Assembly: GCA_902801425.1 (NCBI GenBank) | Contig: CADCIQ010000033.1 | Location: 1 to 49,591, forward strand | Length of the DNA: 49,591 nucleotides | Source: an uncultured Bacteroidales bacterium | GTDB taxonomy: Bacteria > Bacteroidota > Bacteroidia > Bacteroidales > Bacteroidaceae | Direction: 5' to 3' | In this document: piece after piece, positions 7,924 through 16,441 of the stretch | Layout of the letters: the number at the start of each line of letters is the position of its first letter | Position numbering within the stretch: position 1 is the first letter of the stretch | Position numbers and translations under genes: made by a program | Notes under the pieces: generated by a model | Told to the model about the DNA's origin: nothing | Databases searched by the model: none | Seen by the model: only the letters and a program-made list of their open reading frames with translations

Positions 7924-8085
7924 CTATTCACTATCTTCCTCTTCATCCTCGTAAAGCCAGACACTCCCTTTTGAATATATAGGGCTGTCATCGGCATCTT
8001 CATCTTTTATGGGAGGAGAGCCTGCTGCTATATTTGAAATCTCAAGTCTCTCCACTTTTAATACAGGAATAATATACTTTTTCAT
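7924..8085 (-). CDS. 53-residue acidic peptide, possible secreted or processed precursor
   Basis: An open frame of 53 residues starting MKKYIIPVLKVERLEISNIA and ending in an acidic tail, WLYEDEEEDSE. Only 8 bp separate it from the upstream BspA-like gene, and a stem-loop follows it, so the two are probably one transcript. It is not a membrane protein. The N-terminal pattern (MKK-Y-I-x-P, then a leucine/valine/isoleucine patch and an alanine-glycine-serine) resembles short unannotated Bacteroidales peptides that look like a leader joined to a variable tail; this comparison is from memory. There is no cysteine and no modifying enzyme nearby, so a RiPP role is not supported. Confidence 0.65.
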   Translation of the reverse strand: MKKYIIPVLKVERLEISNIAAGSPPIKDEDADDSPIYSKGSVWLYEDEEEDSE

Positions 8086-8093
8086 TATCTTAT

Positions 8094-11000
8094 TTATTTA
8101 ATTATTTGTTTCTTGCCATTTACTACGAATATGCCATTCTGATTAACCTTGTTTGCATCTATCTTCTTGCCATCAAGAGTATAGATCTTAGCATCAGAAT
8201 TGTTGCTGTCCACATTTATGTTCTCTATGCCTGTTGTCTCTTCTTCTGAGAAAGGAACAAGAAGTTTTGCCAAAGAAGAATTCTTTGTGAGATAACAACG
8301 ATTTGCAGGAAGCATAATACCATCTCTGTTGACTTTATAGAATGCGAAGCCAGAGCCAATATGATACTGAAGTACATAACTTCCTATAGGCGCTTCGTAA
8401 TTGCTAACGTGTGTTCCTGTGAGCAACCCATTGGAATATGTTTCCTCAATAGCCTTGCTAATACCTGAGAATTTATATTTGCCCATTATGCCTTTTACTA
8501 GATAAGGAACATTAGCCTTTATCTTATCTACCTCAGTAGGTACACAACCCGTTTCGTCTGTATCATAAACATCATAGACCTTTAATCCCGCAGGTATTTC
8601 TGCGTCGAATGGAAGGATGAGAGTTGACCACAGATATTTTGAAACATTTAAGGTAATGGTCTGAGTGCCACCTTCATAAGGCATTTCTATCAAATTGAAG
8701 AAATCCTCCCATTCTGTAGCTGATGCATAGATGTCAACGGAATTCTTTGGTACATAAACATTACAGCTAAACTTATCAACGCTATCAAACACGCCTTTCA
8801 CACAAACAGGAGCGTCTGGGTTGTAAGATATAATGTCAGTTACATTTGCACAGTTGGCAAAAGCAGCTGCATCAATCTTTGCAACATTACAACCCAATGT
8901 GATAGTTGCTAAATCCGTACAATCATTAAACGCATTCTCTCCAATAGAAGTAACTGCATCTTGAAGAGTAATGTTCCTGATCTTGCTATTTCCATAAAAA
9001 GTAGAAGCACCAATGGTCTTTAGATTTTTCCCGAAATATACAGTATCAAGAGCGGTACAATTATAGAATGCTTCGTGTTCAATAGAAGTTAAAGCATCGT
9101 TTAGAACAACGTTTTTGAGTGAAACACATGAATTGCACGCATTATCGCTAATAGTTGTAATATTATCTGATAGTTTTAGAGACGTAATATCACAACCATA
9201 GAATGTGTTCCTGCCTATTTCTATAGGGGTGAGTTTTTGCTTGCCGAATTTTATTGAAGATGGTATAACTATATTCTTTTCCTTTGCGTGGTTCTTCCAG
9301 TCAACGATAGCACAGGTTTTCTTTGTGCCAGAGAGTGGTAAATAGATATAGTCGCCATCTTCAAATATATTCACGGCAAGGTTACTTACAATCGTACTTC
9401 CTATACCTGATAAAGATGAATAATTCGTGTTTGGCGCATAGGTGATTCTATGCGTAACTCCTTCGATAAATGCATGAGAACCGACTTCTGCTGTAGAGGT
9501 TTTCATGAATACCTTGTCAAGTTTCTTACATTCTGCGAAAGCATAATCTCCTATTGAAGTTACATTCTTTGGAATTATCACTGAGGTTAATTTTGTTCTG
9601 TAGAAAGCCTCATTGCCTATAGAAACTAATTTCTCTCCTAAAGAGACATTTATCAAATTCTTATTTTCTACAAAAGCCGATTGTCCAATGCTTGTGACTT
9701 TATTAGGAATATTGATGTCTATAAGATCTGTTTGGCAGAAAGCCCAGTTACCTATGCTTTCCAAACTTTCAGGAAATATAATCTTTGTCAGTTTTGAACA
9801 CTTGTAAAAAGCCTCATCCCCTATTGTTTGTATGTTGCTCTCTATTGCTATAGAATCTAAAGCACTACAATTCGAAAACATATTATTTATTATATGCTTT
9901 GCGCCTCCAGAGATACGAACACATCTTAGGGTTGAGTTTGGAAATTTCAAATCCAGATCTCTACCAATATAAACAGAGTCGATATTCAGTTTGTAGTCAT
10001 TGATGTTCATTCCATAATTGTTTGACATTGTTAGCAATTCATGGCAGTCTTTGAACACTAAATGCTTTATTGTGTTCGTTTCGCTTGTGCCGAATATCAA
10101 TGAATATTCAATATGAGAAACATTAGGACCTATTATTAGGCTATCTATATCATTATTAGTATTGTATAAATATGAATATAGTTTGTTGTCAGAATTATTA
10201 GATTGGAACCTTTTATCAATCAATTCGATATTTCTTCCTACATATAAGTAATTTATTAAACAACCAGAGAGTAGTCCGTCTGCGACCTGCTTCTTTGTGT
10301 AATTATCTGTATTTTTCAGAGCAAAGCCCAAATAGATAGGTTTTGTCTCGTCTTTTATTTCTACTTTTTTTAGATATCCGCATTGGGAAAATGCTTGGTC
10401 GTAAATAGAGTCAATATTTTCTGGAATTATTATTGATGAAATTGATGTCCCCTTAAATGTTGCTTCTTTTATTGATGTAATTGTATGGCATAATTTTACA
10501 TTCTTCAAAGAAGTACATCCATAAAAGCTTGAAGCTCCTAAGTCCTGTAGTGATTCTGGTAATTCAATTTTTGTAATTGAATTACAATTTTCAAATGCGT
10601 ATGAGCCTATTGTCTTTAAGGATTCTGGGAAATCAACTTTTGTAATAGATTTACAATTACGAAAACATTCTCCGCCAATTCTTTCTAATGAGCTTGGTAA
10701 TGTGAATTCTCTTAAGTTAACACAGTTGCTAAAGCTTCCATATCCAATTGTTTGTAAGGAATTGGGAAGATCTAAATTTGTCAGTCCTTTACATCCAACG
10801 AAAGCGACATCACATATAGACAATGTTCCTTCCTTTATTTTTATTGAGGAATTTTCTGGCATTGTACCTTTATATGTATATACATTTTTACCTAAATATA
10901 CAACTCCATCAGGCTGATTTGACCACCACGTTGTATTTGAGAATGCAGATTCTCCTACAGAAATAGGTGTGTTATCGGGAAATGTAATATTGGATAGAGA

Positions 11001-11483
11001 TTTACAATTGGAGAAAGCGTATTCTCCAATTCTTGTCATAGACTCAGGGATAGTGATAGAGATAAGGCCGGAACAATCATAAAATGCAAAATTTCCGATG
11101 AATTTTACGTTTTCGGGAATTTTGATAGAATTTAATCCTTGGCAATAATGAAAGGAATAGTAATCAATAGAATCCAAGGTCTCAGGTAATGTGACGCTTG
11201 TTAGACTTGGACGATTTTCAAATGCATTATGACCGATTTTTGTTACAGTGTAAGTTTGATTGTTGTGTTCTACCGTTGATGGAATGATGACATCTCCATA
11301 ATAAGGTGAAGTGAATGTGCCGCTATACTTGTTGTAAGATGAGTATGTCACCTCCACTTTCTTCTGTTCGGTAGGAAGAATGTTGTAGTATATTCCATCT
11401 TTCTCGAAATCATAAGCATTTGCGTTGGTAAAATACAATAATCCCACCAAAACAAGTAAGTTGTGTAATAGAAACTTCCTCAT
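8094..11483 (-). CDS. BspA-type leucine-rich-repeat surface protein
   Basis: 1129 residues with a signal peptide (MRKFLLHNLLVLVGLLYFTNANA). Most of residues 60-900 is LRR_5/Treponema pallidum-type repeats with the recurring pattern 'IGxxAFxxCxxLxxIxLPxSLxxIG', broken by less regular stretches near 180-200, 380-520 and 690-740. BspA proteins of oral Bacteroidota bind host matrix proteins and other bacteria; binding here is inferred. The C-terminus reads IYTLDGKKIDANKV then GIFVVNGKKQIIK, a short beta domain common on Prevotella secreted proteins and possibly a sorting signal. The gene has a 300-nt leader with a strong hairpin, and is followed after 8 bp by a 53-residue peptide gene. Confidence 0.9.
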   Translation of the reverse strand: MRKFLLHNLLVLVGLLYFTNANAYDFEKDGIYYNILPTEQKKVEVTYSSYNKYSGTFTSPYYGDVIIPSTVEHNNQTYTVTKIGHNAFENRPSLTSVTLPETLDSIDYYSFHYCQGLNSIKIPENVKFIGNFAFYDCSGLISITIPESMTRIGEYAFSNCKSLSNITFPDNTPISVGESAFSNTTWWSNQPDGVVYLGKNVYTYKGTMPENSSIKIKEGTLSICDVAFVGCKGLTNLDLPNSLQTIGYGSFSNCVNLREFTLPSSLERIGGECFRNCKSITKVDFPESLKTIGSYAFENCNSITKIELPESLQDLGASSFYGCTSLKNVKLCHTITSIKEATFKGTSISSIIIPENIDSIYDQAFSQCGYLKKVEIKDETKPIYLGFALKNTDNYTKKQVADGLLSGCLINYLYVGRNIELIDKRFQSNNSDNKLYSYLYNTNNDIDSLIIGPNVSHIEYSLIFGTSETNTIKHLVFKDCHELLTMSNNYGMNINDYKLNIDSVYIGRDLDLKFPNSTLRCVRISGGAKHIINNMFSNCSALDSIAIESNIQTIGDEAFYKCSKLTKIIFPESLESIGNWAFCQTDLIDINIPNKVTSIGQSAFVENKNLINVSLGEKLVSIGNEAFYRTKLTSVIIPKNVTSIGDYAFAECKKLDKVFMKTSTAEVGSHAFIEGVTHRITYAPNTNYSSLSGIGSTIVSNLAVNIFEDGDYIYLPLSGTKKTCAIVDWKNHAKEKNIVIPSSIKFGKQKLTPIEIGRNTFYGCDITSLKLSDNITTISDNACNSCVSLKNVVLNDALTSIEHEAFYNCTALDTVYFGKNLKTIGASTFYGNSKIRNITLQDAVTSIGENAFNDCTDLATITLGCNVAKIDAAAFANCANVTDIISYNPDAPVCVKGVFDSVDKFSCNVYVPKNSVDIYASATEWEDFFNLIEMPYEGGTQTITLNVSKYLWSTLILPFDAEIPAGLKVYDVYDTDETGCVPTEVDKIKANVPYLVKGIMGKYKFSGISKAIEETYSNGLLTGTHVSNYEAPIGSYVLQYHIGSGFAFYKVNRDGIMLPANRCYLTKNSSLAKLLVPFSEEETTGIENINVDSNNSDAKIYTLDGKKIDANKVNQNGIFVVNGKKQIIK

Positions 11484-11546
11484 AATATTAAGGTTCGATA
11501 AGTGTAATAGTCATAGTTTCCCAGATATGACAGATTACAAAAAGAA

Positions 11547-11622
11547 GGCGTGGGAACTATTGTTGTTACGACCTTTGAGGCTCTGGACTGCCCTGTAAAT
11601 ATAACAAACAATAGCCCACGCC
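11547..11622 (-). promoter_or_regulatory. Structured leader hairpin upstream of the BspA-like gene
   Basis: In the predicted leader (about 11781 to 11484), GGCGTGGG-CTATTGTT pairs with AACAATAG-TT-CCCACGCC: two 8-bp helices joined by a 2-nt bulge (arms 11547-11564 and 11607-11622), capped by a 42-nt loop. No T run follows, so it is not a plain terminator. A second small stem, CCTAATC/GATTAGG, lies near the transcript start (11766-11785). Position and stability suggest cis-regulation of the BspA mRNA. Confidence 0.6.
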
Positions 11623-11787
11623 TCTATCGGTATATGTAAAGTCAATAAGGGCTTGCATATATCAATGAGACGTGAGCGTTCTGTTCATTATCCATTTACA
11701 AGGAATTGTCCAGATTCCAAAGGTTGGATAACTTCAAAACGCCCTTCATGCCGTTCGGCACTGTTCCTAATCACGTAGGATTAGGGG

Positions 11788-11819
11788 CAAAATTAAACAA
11801 TTTTCACGGAACGGACAAA
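11788..11819 (-). promoter_or_regulatory. Promoter of the BspA-like gene
   Basis: Minus-strand TTTG (11819-11816), 20-bp spacer, TAATTTTG (11795-11788). It leaves an unusually long leader of about 300 nt. The remaining part of the 11484-12007 gap (11820-11914) shows no further feature. Confidence 0.75.
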
Positions 11820-11914
11820 TTTTTTAACAAGAAAGTTCGCAAATCTTGTGTTTTTGATAAATTCTGCGTCAAAAACATCAAAGTTTTAATTCAACGAACT
11901 CAAGTTATTTGCGG

Positions 11915-11949
11915 ATACAAAAAATAATAGCCCATCATCACGACGGACT
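11915..11949 (-). terminator. Terminator of the efflux/LytTR operon
   Basis: On the minus strand AGTCCGTC pairs with GATGGGCT (8 bp, two wobble pairs, loop GTGAT), followed by ATTATTTTTTG. It lies 59 bp beyond the stop of the response-regulator gene. Confidence 0.6.
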
Positions 11950-12007
11950 ATATTTTCCTGCTATTTCCATAGAAATAAACAGGTAGGATTACTGAAATTA
12001 CGAACGC

Positions 12008-12721
12008 TTAATTAAGCGTGTGCATGTTAAGATAATCGTTGACGACATCCTTGTATGACTCGGAGATCGGGATGTATGTGTCGCCGAAGACGAAACGGAA
12101 ACGGTCTATAGACTGTACCTTTGACATGTGGACGATGTACGAGCGATGAACACGAAGGAACTCTGGAGTTGGGAGATATTCCTCAAGGGTTCGCATATTC
12201 ATGAGGCACATAACAGGCTGTGAGGTGTTGGCAAGTACGATACGTACATAGTCCTTCACACCTTCTATATACATTATGTCGTCGAGATTGATGCGCACGA
12301 GCTTATAGTCGCTCTTCACATAGATGAAGCGATCGGCTGCGTATGTAGCCTGTTTCCTTGAGTCCACGATACGGCGCAGAGCCTTGTCGGCAGCCTTTAG
12401 GAAGTTGTCGTAGGCTATCGGCTTGAGGAGATAGTCAACGGTATTAACCTTATAGCTGTCGATGGCATAGCGATCGAAAGCAGTAGTGAAAATGATAAGA
12501 GTCTCAGGTGGAAGTATTGTGGCAAACTCCAGACCGCTCAGTTCCGGCATCTGTATGTCGAGAAAGAGAAGGTCGACAGGTTCGCTACGCAGAGTGCGTA
12601 TAGCCTCTACGGCACTATTATAAACACCTACGAGGTTAAGGAATGGAGTCTTTGCTGCATAGCTTGCCAGCATCTCGGCAGCTAAAGGCTCATCGTCGAT
12701 TATTGCACAGTTGATTGTCAT
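12008..12721 (-). CDS. LytTR-family response regulator
   Basis: 237 residues: a receiver domain (1-120) with the acidic pair DDE near 9-11, phospho-acceptor D55 in LFLDIQMP, T80 and K100 (LLKP), followed by a LytTR DNA-binding domain (about 130-237; FIYVKSDYKLVRI, then LRVHRSYIVH). LytTR regulators bind direct repeats upstream of target promoters and often control surface, bacteriocin or quorum genes. It is the last gene of the tolC operon and directly follows the cognate LytS-type kinase, separated by 148 bp filled by a palindromic repeat. Likely targets are its own operon and the divergent peptide gene; this is inference. Confidence 0.93.
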   Translation of the reverse strand: MTINCAIIDDEPLAAEMLASYAAKTPFLNLVGVYNSAVEAIRTLRSEPVDLLFLDIQMPELSGLEFATILPPETLIIFTTAFDRYAIDSYKVNTVDYLLKPIAYDNFLKAADKALRRIVDSRKQATYAADRFIYVKSDYKLVRINLDDIMYIEGVKDYVRIVLANTSQPVMCLMNMRTLEEYLPTPEFLRVHRSYIVHMSKVQSIDRFRFVFGDTYIPISESYKDVVNDYLNMHTLN

Positions 12722-12737
12722 AAGAAAATAAATATCG

Positions 12738-12892
12738 GCCCCTCACCTGCCCTTTGGGCATCCTCTCCCCTTAGGGAGAGGCAAAAGTTACCTTTGTTCG
12801 CGAAAGGCTTTGTTGTTAATTATTGATTGAAAAGTTGTAACTTCTCCCTCGCCCCCTGGGGAGAGGGTGTCACGTAGTGACGGGTGAGGGGC
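12738..12892. repeat. Palindromic gene-border element, kinase/regulator gap
   Basis: About 155 bp with complementary ends GCCCCTCACC (12738) and GGTGAGGGGC (to 12892). Smaller hairpins lie in each arm (TGCCCTTTGGGCA; GTCACGTAGTGAC) and the centre is A/T-rich (GTTACCTTTGTTCG). It is about 80% alike to 13957-14111. Its right arm encodes the last seven residues of the histidine kinase. Confidence 0.85.
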
Positions 12893-13943
12893 TTTTTAGT
12901 ACGATCTCCGAATGATACAACCCATCACTCTCGCTAACACCATGATTCCATGTATAGCAGCCTTGATAGAGGGAGTTGAGACGCTGCTGAACTTGCTGAA
13001 GACCAATGCCATGACCGCTATGGTCGCTACTCGTCTTGGGGAAGTTGGTATTGACGATGTTGCACCTTATCTCGGTCTCTGTGGCTATCAGTTTTATTGA
13101 TATGCTACTTGGCTCCGTACTGCTCACGCCATGCTTGAAGGCATTCTCTACGAGAGAGATGAAGAGCAGAGGCGCAACCTGTGAGCGGTCGTGCTCAGGA
13201 ATCGTTATCTCCACATCCACCTTCACGTTTGATGCCATACGGAGCTTCATCAAATCCACATACGAGCTGATGAACTTGCACTCGGAAGAGAAATCCACCA
13301 TTCTCTGCTGATTGTCGTAGAGCATATGGCGAAGCAATTCCGATAGTTGTATGATAGCCTGTTGTGCCCTATCAGAACTGATAGCCGTAAGCGCATAGAT
13401 ATTGTTCAGCGTGTTGAGCAGGAAATGAGGGGAGATCTGCAATCGCAATCCCTTCAGTTCTGCATCTCGTCTTGCCACTTCGGCCTCATGTCGCTCATGC
13501 TCAAGACGATGTGCATGACTTGTCATTCTAAGGCTATATGCCGCAAGAACCACGAAGACGAAATTGAGGGCATCACGGATAAAGGCGAACATGAAGAACA
13601 GCCTGTTGAAATGCCTCTCGTGGGGAAGTGGTACTATGCCACGCATCGGGAAGCGAGGTGGGAATATTGAATATTCGTATGCTCGCGCCAAAGCAACGAG
13701 GACACACGCCACAACCACCAACACCACGTTGATATGGATTATGCTGAACCTGAGCTGTCCTCCTATATGCTTCGGAAGCACCCACAGATAGTTGATGTAG
13801 AAGGTGAGCAGCATCATGAATGGCATACAACTCTTAAAGAGGTATCGCTCAAAGGTTATCTCCTCGTCAGGTCCAAGGAACATGACGGGGATGAGCAGCC
13901 ATACGAGTATGGCTATGGGGTGGATGATTGTGGAGAGTTTCAT
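12870..13943 (-). CDS. LytS/YehU-type sensor histidine kinase
   Basis: 357 residues. Four hydrophobic segments near 6-23, 39-58, 68-88 and 117-138 form a membrane sensor without a large periplasmic domain. A short helical linker follows, then the His_kinase domain: LQISPHFLLNTLNNIY with phospho-acceptor H173, N-box LVENAFKHG (N267) and G-box GHGIGLQQVQQRL (311-322). It phosphorylates the adjacent LytTR regulator. The absence of an extracellular domain fits sensing of a membrane-embedded or hydrophobic ligand, or of transporter state. The final residues SPSPVTT are encoded by the palindromic repeat that follows, so the repeat has replaced the original C-terminus. Confidence 0.92.
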   Translation of the reverse strand: MKLSTIIHPIAILVWLLIPVMFLGPDEEITFERYLFKSCMPFMMLLTFYINYLWVLPKHIGGQLRFSIIHINVVLVVVACVLVALARAYEYSIFPPRFPMRGIVPLPHERHFNRLFFMFAFIRDALNFVFVVLAAYSLRMTSHAHRLEHERHEAEVARRDAELKGLRLQISPHFLLNTLNNIYALTAISSDRAQQAIIQLSELLRHMLYDNQQRMVDFSSECKFISSYVDLMKLRMASNVKVDVEITIPEHDRSQVAPLLFISLVENAFKHGVSSTEPSSISIKLIATETEIRCNIVNTNFPKTSSDHSGHGIGLQQVQQRLNSLYQGCYTWNHGVSESDGLYHSEIVLKSPSPVTT

Positions 13944-13956
13944 AAATACCCAAACG

Positions 13957-14111
13957 GCCCCTCACCTGCCCTACGGGCATCCTCTCCCCAAGGGGCGAGG
14001 AAGGAGTTACCTTTGTTCGAGAAAGGCCTTGTTATTAATTTTTTGATTGAAAAATGTAACTTTCCCCTCGCCCCCAGGAGAGAGGGTGTCACGAAGTGAC
14101 GGGTGAGGGGC
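13957..14111. repeat. Palindromic gene-border element, permease/kinase gap
   Basis: Same family as 12738-12892, with ends GCCCCTCACC and GGTGAGGGGC, inner hairpins (TGCCCTACGGGCA; GTCACGAAGTGAC) and the same A/T-rich centre. It fills the 173-bp gap between the permease and kinase genes almost completely. Confidence 0.85.
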
Positions 14112-14116
14112 TGTTA

Positions 14117-15343
14117 CTATTCATACCTTATCGCCTCAATAGGATCCATGCGAGCGGCTTTTCTTGCTGGGAAATATCCGAAGCCTACACCGATAAGGGT
14201 ACATACGATGAAGCTGACGGTAATGCTCCAACCCGGAACGCTTGTAGGGAGATGGAAGAGTAATGAGGCAAGTCCTGCGATACTTTCTCCAAGGATGATG
14301 CCTAAGAGTCCGCCCGTAAGCGATATTATTATAGACTCAATAAGGAACTGGTTGCTGATGTCGATGCCACGAGCACCAACAGACATTCTGAGACCGATCT
14401 CCTTTGTTCGCTCTGTTACAGATACAAGCATGATGTTCATGATGCCAATACCTGCCACGAGGAGTGAGAATGCAGCAGCCACCACAAGGATAATGGTTAC
14501 GGTATCCATAGTAGATGACATAGTTTCCATCATCTCCTGTTGTGAACGGATGGTGAAGTCGTCAGAATCGCCGGACTCATCCTTAATCTTATGACTGGTG
14601 CGGAGAATCTCCGTAAGTTCGGCAATAGCCTGATCGGTCATTTCCTCGGTTATGGCAGAACAGTTGATCGTAGAGAAATATGTCTGGGCTGCAATACGTT
14701 TCATTACCGTGGTGTAAGGAGCGATGATCACGTTGTCCTGATCCATGCCCCAACTGTTATAACCTTTCGATTTCAGCACACCACAGATACGGAATGGTAT
14801 GCTCTTGAAACGGATTGTCTTGCCGATAGGATCAGCACCATTAGGGAAAAGTTCGTCTGCGATAGTCTTACCGATAAGGCAGACCTTGGCACTCTTGTGA
14901 ACATCCTCTTCCGTGAATGGAACGCCCTCCTCAATATCCCATTGCTTGATGTCGAGATAGTCGAGGGATTCGCCATAAATGGTTGCATTAGTGTTGTTTG
15001 CACCATATATAGCCTGACCGCTTGATGTTACCTCTGGTGAAACGAAGGTCACATATTTCTTCTCATTTATGATAGCCTCGTAATCAGAAACTTTCAGCGT
15101 CTGCATGGATGAAGGATCTTGTCTTACACCACCCATCATATCTGCACCTGGACGTACCATTATCACATTGGTACCCATCTGCGAGATATTCTTGCGGATG
15201 CTCTCCTTAGAACCTTGTCCGATAGCCATCATCACTATTACGGCTGCAACACCGATGATGATGCCGAGCATGGATAGGAACGAGCGGAACGCATTATTGG
15301 CTATAGCTCGAAGCGCGACCTTGAATAAGTTTATTATGCTCAT
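14117..15343 (-). CDS. MacB/FtsX-type ABC transporter permease
   Basis: 408 residues with MacB architecture without the fused ATPase: TM1 at about 20-44 (FLSMLGIIIGVAAVIVMMAI), a large periplasmic domain (45-280), and three TM helices in the C-terminal third, with the FtsX motif ERTKEIGLRMSVGA between them and the ending GYFPARKAARMDPIEAIRYE. MacB-type 'mechanotransmission' permeases do not pass substrate through the inner membrane; they drive export of periplasmic peptides, toxins or lipoproteins through a TolC channel. The ATPase, adaptor and TolC genes are directly upstream in the same operon. Confidence 0.93.
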   Translation of the reverse strand: MSIINLFKVALRAIANNAFRSFLSMLGIIIGVAAVIVMMAIGQGSKESIRKNISQMGTNVIMVRPGADMMGGVRQDPSSMQTLKVSDYEAIINEKKYVTFVSPEVTSSGQAIYGANNTNATIYGESLDYLDIKQWDIEEGVPFTEEDVHKSAKVCLIGKTIADELFPNGADPIGKTIRFKSIPFRICGVLKSKGYNSWGMDQDNVIIAPYTTVMKRIAAQTYFSTINCSAITEEMTDQAIAELTEILRTSHKIKDESGDSDDFTIRSQQEMMETMSSTMDTVTIILVVAAAFSLLVAGIGIMNIMLVSVTERTKEIGLRMSVGARGIDISNQFLIESIIISLTGGLLGIILGESIAGLASLLFHLPTSVPGWSITVSFIVCTLIGVGFGYFPARKAARMDPIEAIRYE

Positions 15344-15358
15344 AAAGAATAAATTATA

Positions 15359-15505
15359 AAATGAACGATGAAAAATGAAAAATACAGACCCTCTCCCCGC
15401 TCTCCCTGCGTAGGGAGAGAGCTGGTTCGCGGTAAGAAGTCCCCCTATGCAGGGGGATTTAGGGGGTCTTGTATTTTATAATTTTTCATTTTTAATTTTT
15501 CATTT
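15359..15505. repeat. Composite palindromic element, ATPase/permease gap
   Basis: Outer arms are A/T-rich (ATGAAAAATGAAAAATAC and its near-complement), inner arms AGACCC (15386) and GGGTCT (to 15469). Two independent hairpins sit inside, CTCCCTGCGTAGGGAG and CCCCCTATGCAGGGGG. It occupies nearly the whole 167-bp gap. The A/T-rich arms resemble those at 44577-44655. Confidence 0.8.
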
Positions 15506-15510
15506 AAACG

Positions 15511-16281
15511 TTAGTCATCCTGCGGCTTTGGCAACTTATCCAATGCCTCTTGGGCAGAAAGGATGTTCGTATTGATTACATCCTCACGGATTTTGCCATC
15601 ACGCAACATGATATTGCGACTTGAATACTGCGCAATCTCTGGGTTGTGAGTAACGAAGATGATAGTACGGCCCTCGGCATGCAACTGCTGGAAAAGCACA
15701 AGCATCTCGAATGATGTGCGGGTGTCAAGATTACCCGTAGCCTCATCGGCAAGTATCACAGCCGGATTATTCACCAGAGCACGAGCGATAGCCACACGTT
15801 GCATCTGTCCACCTGACATCTGATTAGACTTGTGCATTAGTCGCTCTCCAAGTCCCACTCTCTCAAGTGCCTCTATCGCAGCCTTGCGACGCTCAGAGGA
15901 AGAGTAGTTCTTATTGTACATAAGAGGCAGCTCCACATTCTCCACAGCCGTAGTCTTTGCAAGGAGATTATAGTTCTGGAACACGAACCCGATCTTACGG
16001 TTTCTCAGTACGGCACGTTGTCTGCGCTTCATAGTACGAACGCTCACGCCGTCAAGATAGTATTCGCCGGAGGTAGGGGTATCGAGACAACCCAACTGAT
16101 TGAGTAGCGTTGACTTACCCGAACCTGATGTTCCCATGATGGTGACAAACTCACCCTCGTATATCTTGAATGATATTCCTCGGAGTGCGTGAACGGTCTC
16201 GGAACCAACGATGAAGTCACGCTTCACGTTGTCCAGTTCTATTACGACACGACGCTCAGGAGTTGATGAATTATTTTCCAT
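15511..16281 (-). CDS. ABC transporter ATPase, MacB/LolD type
   Basis: 256 residues from the ATG at 16281. Walker [10 protein letters not shown] (50-58), Q-loop FQNYNLL (101-107), signature MSGGQMQR (155-162), Walker B VILADE (175-180) and switch histidine H212 (FVTHNPE). This set is typical of the LolD/MacB/FtsE group. It powers the FtsX-type permease encoded next. An in-frame extension of 11 codons to 16314 exists but comes from the flanking repeat, so the internal ATG was chosen. C-terminal 25 residues ([18 protein letters not shown]) are extra to the core. Confidence 0.94.
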   Translation of the reverse strand: MENNSSTPERRVVIELDNVKRDFIVGSETVHALRGISFKIYEGEFVTIMGTSGSGKSTLLNQLGCLDTPTSGEYYLDGVSVRTMKRRQRAVLRNRKIGFVFQNYNLLAKTTAVENVELPLMYNKNYSSSERRKAAIEALERVGLGERLMHKSNQMSGGQMQRVAIARALVNNPAVILADEATGNLDTRTSFEMLVLFQQLHAEGRTIIFVTHNPEIAQYSSRNIMLRDGKIREDVINTNILSAQEALDKLPKPQDD

Positions 16282-16289
16282 ATAAATTA

Positions 16290-16441
16290 AGACCCCTTCC
16301 CTTACCCTCCCCATAAAGGGGAGGGAGTCGATAGTCTTTCTATCTCAAGGGGGATTGTTGAGGATTTTCTTTAATGATTAATATTGTGGAATAGTTGTAA
16401 CCACTCCCCTCCCTTTATGGGAGGGGCTGGGGGTGGGTCTT
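16290..16441. repeat. Palindromic gene-border element, adaptor/ATPase gap
   Basis: Ends AAGACCCC (16289) and GGGGTGGGTCTT (to 16441) are complementary with interruptions. Inner CCCTCCCCATAAAGGGGAGGG hairpin-type arms recur near the right end as CCCCTCCCTTTATGGGAGGGG-type sequence. The A/T-rich centre is about 75 bp. Same architecture as the elements at 12738 and 13957 but different sequence. Confidence 0.75.

Noticed and set aside
7924-8085. RiPP precursor
   Set aside because: No modification enzyme, radical-SAM or protease gene nearby, and the peptide lacks cysteine.
11706-11927. 73-residue frame on the plus strand
   Set aside because: It is antisense to the BspA promoter and leader, with no promoter of its own and no recognisable family.
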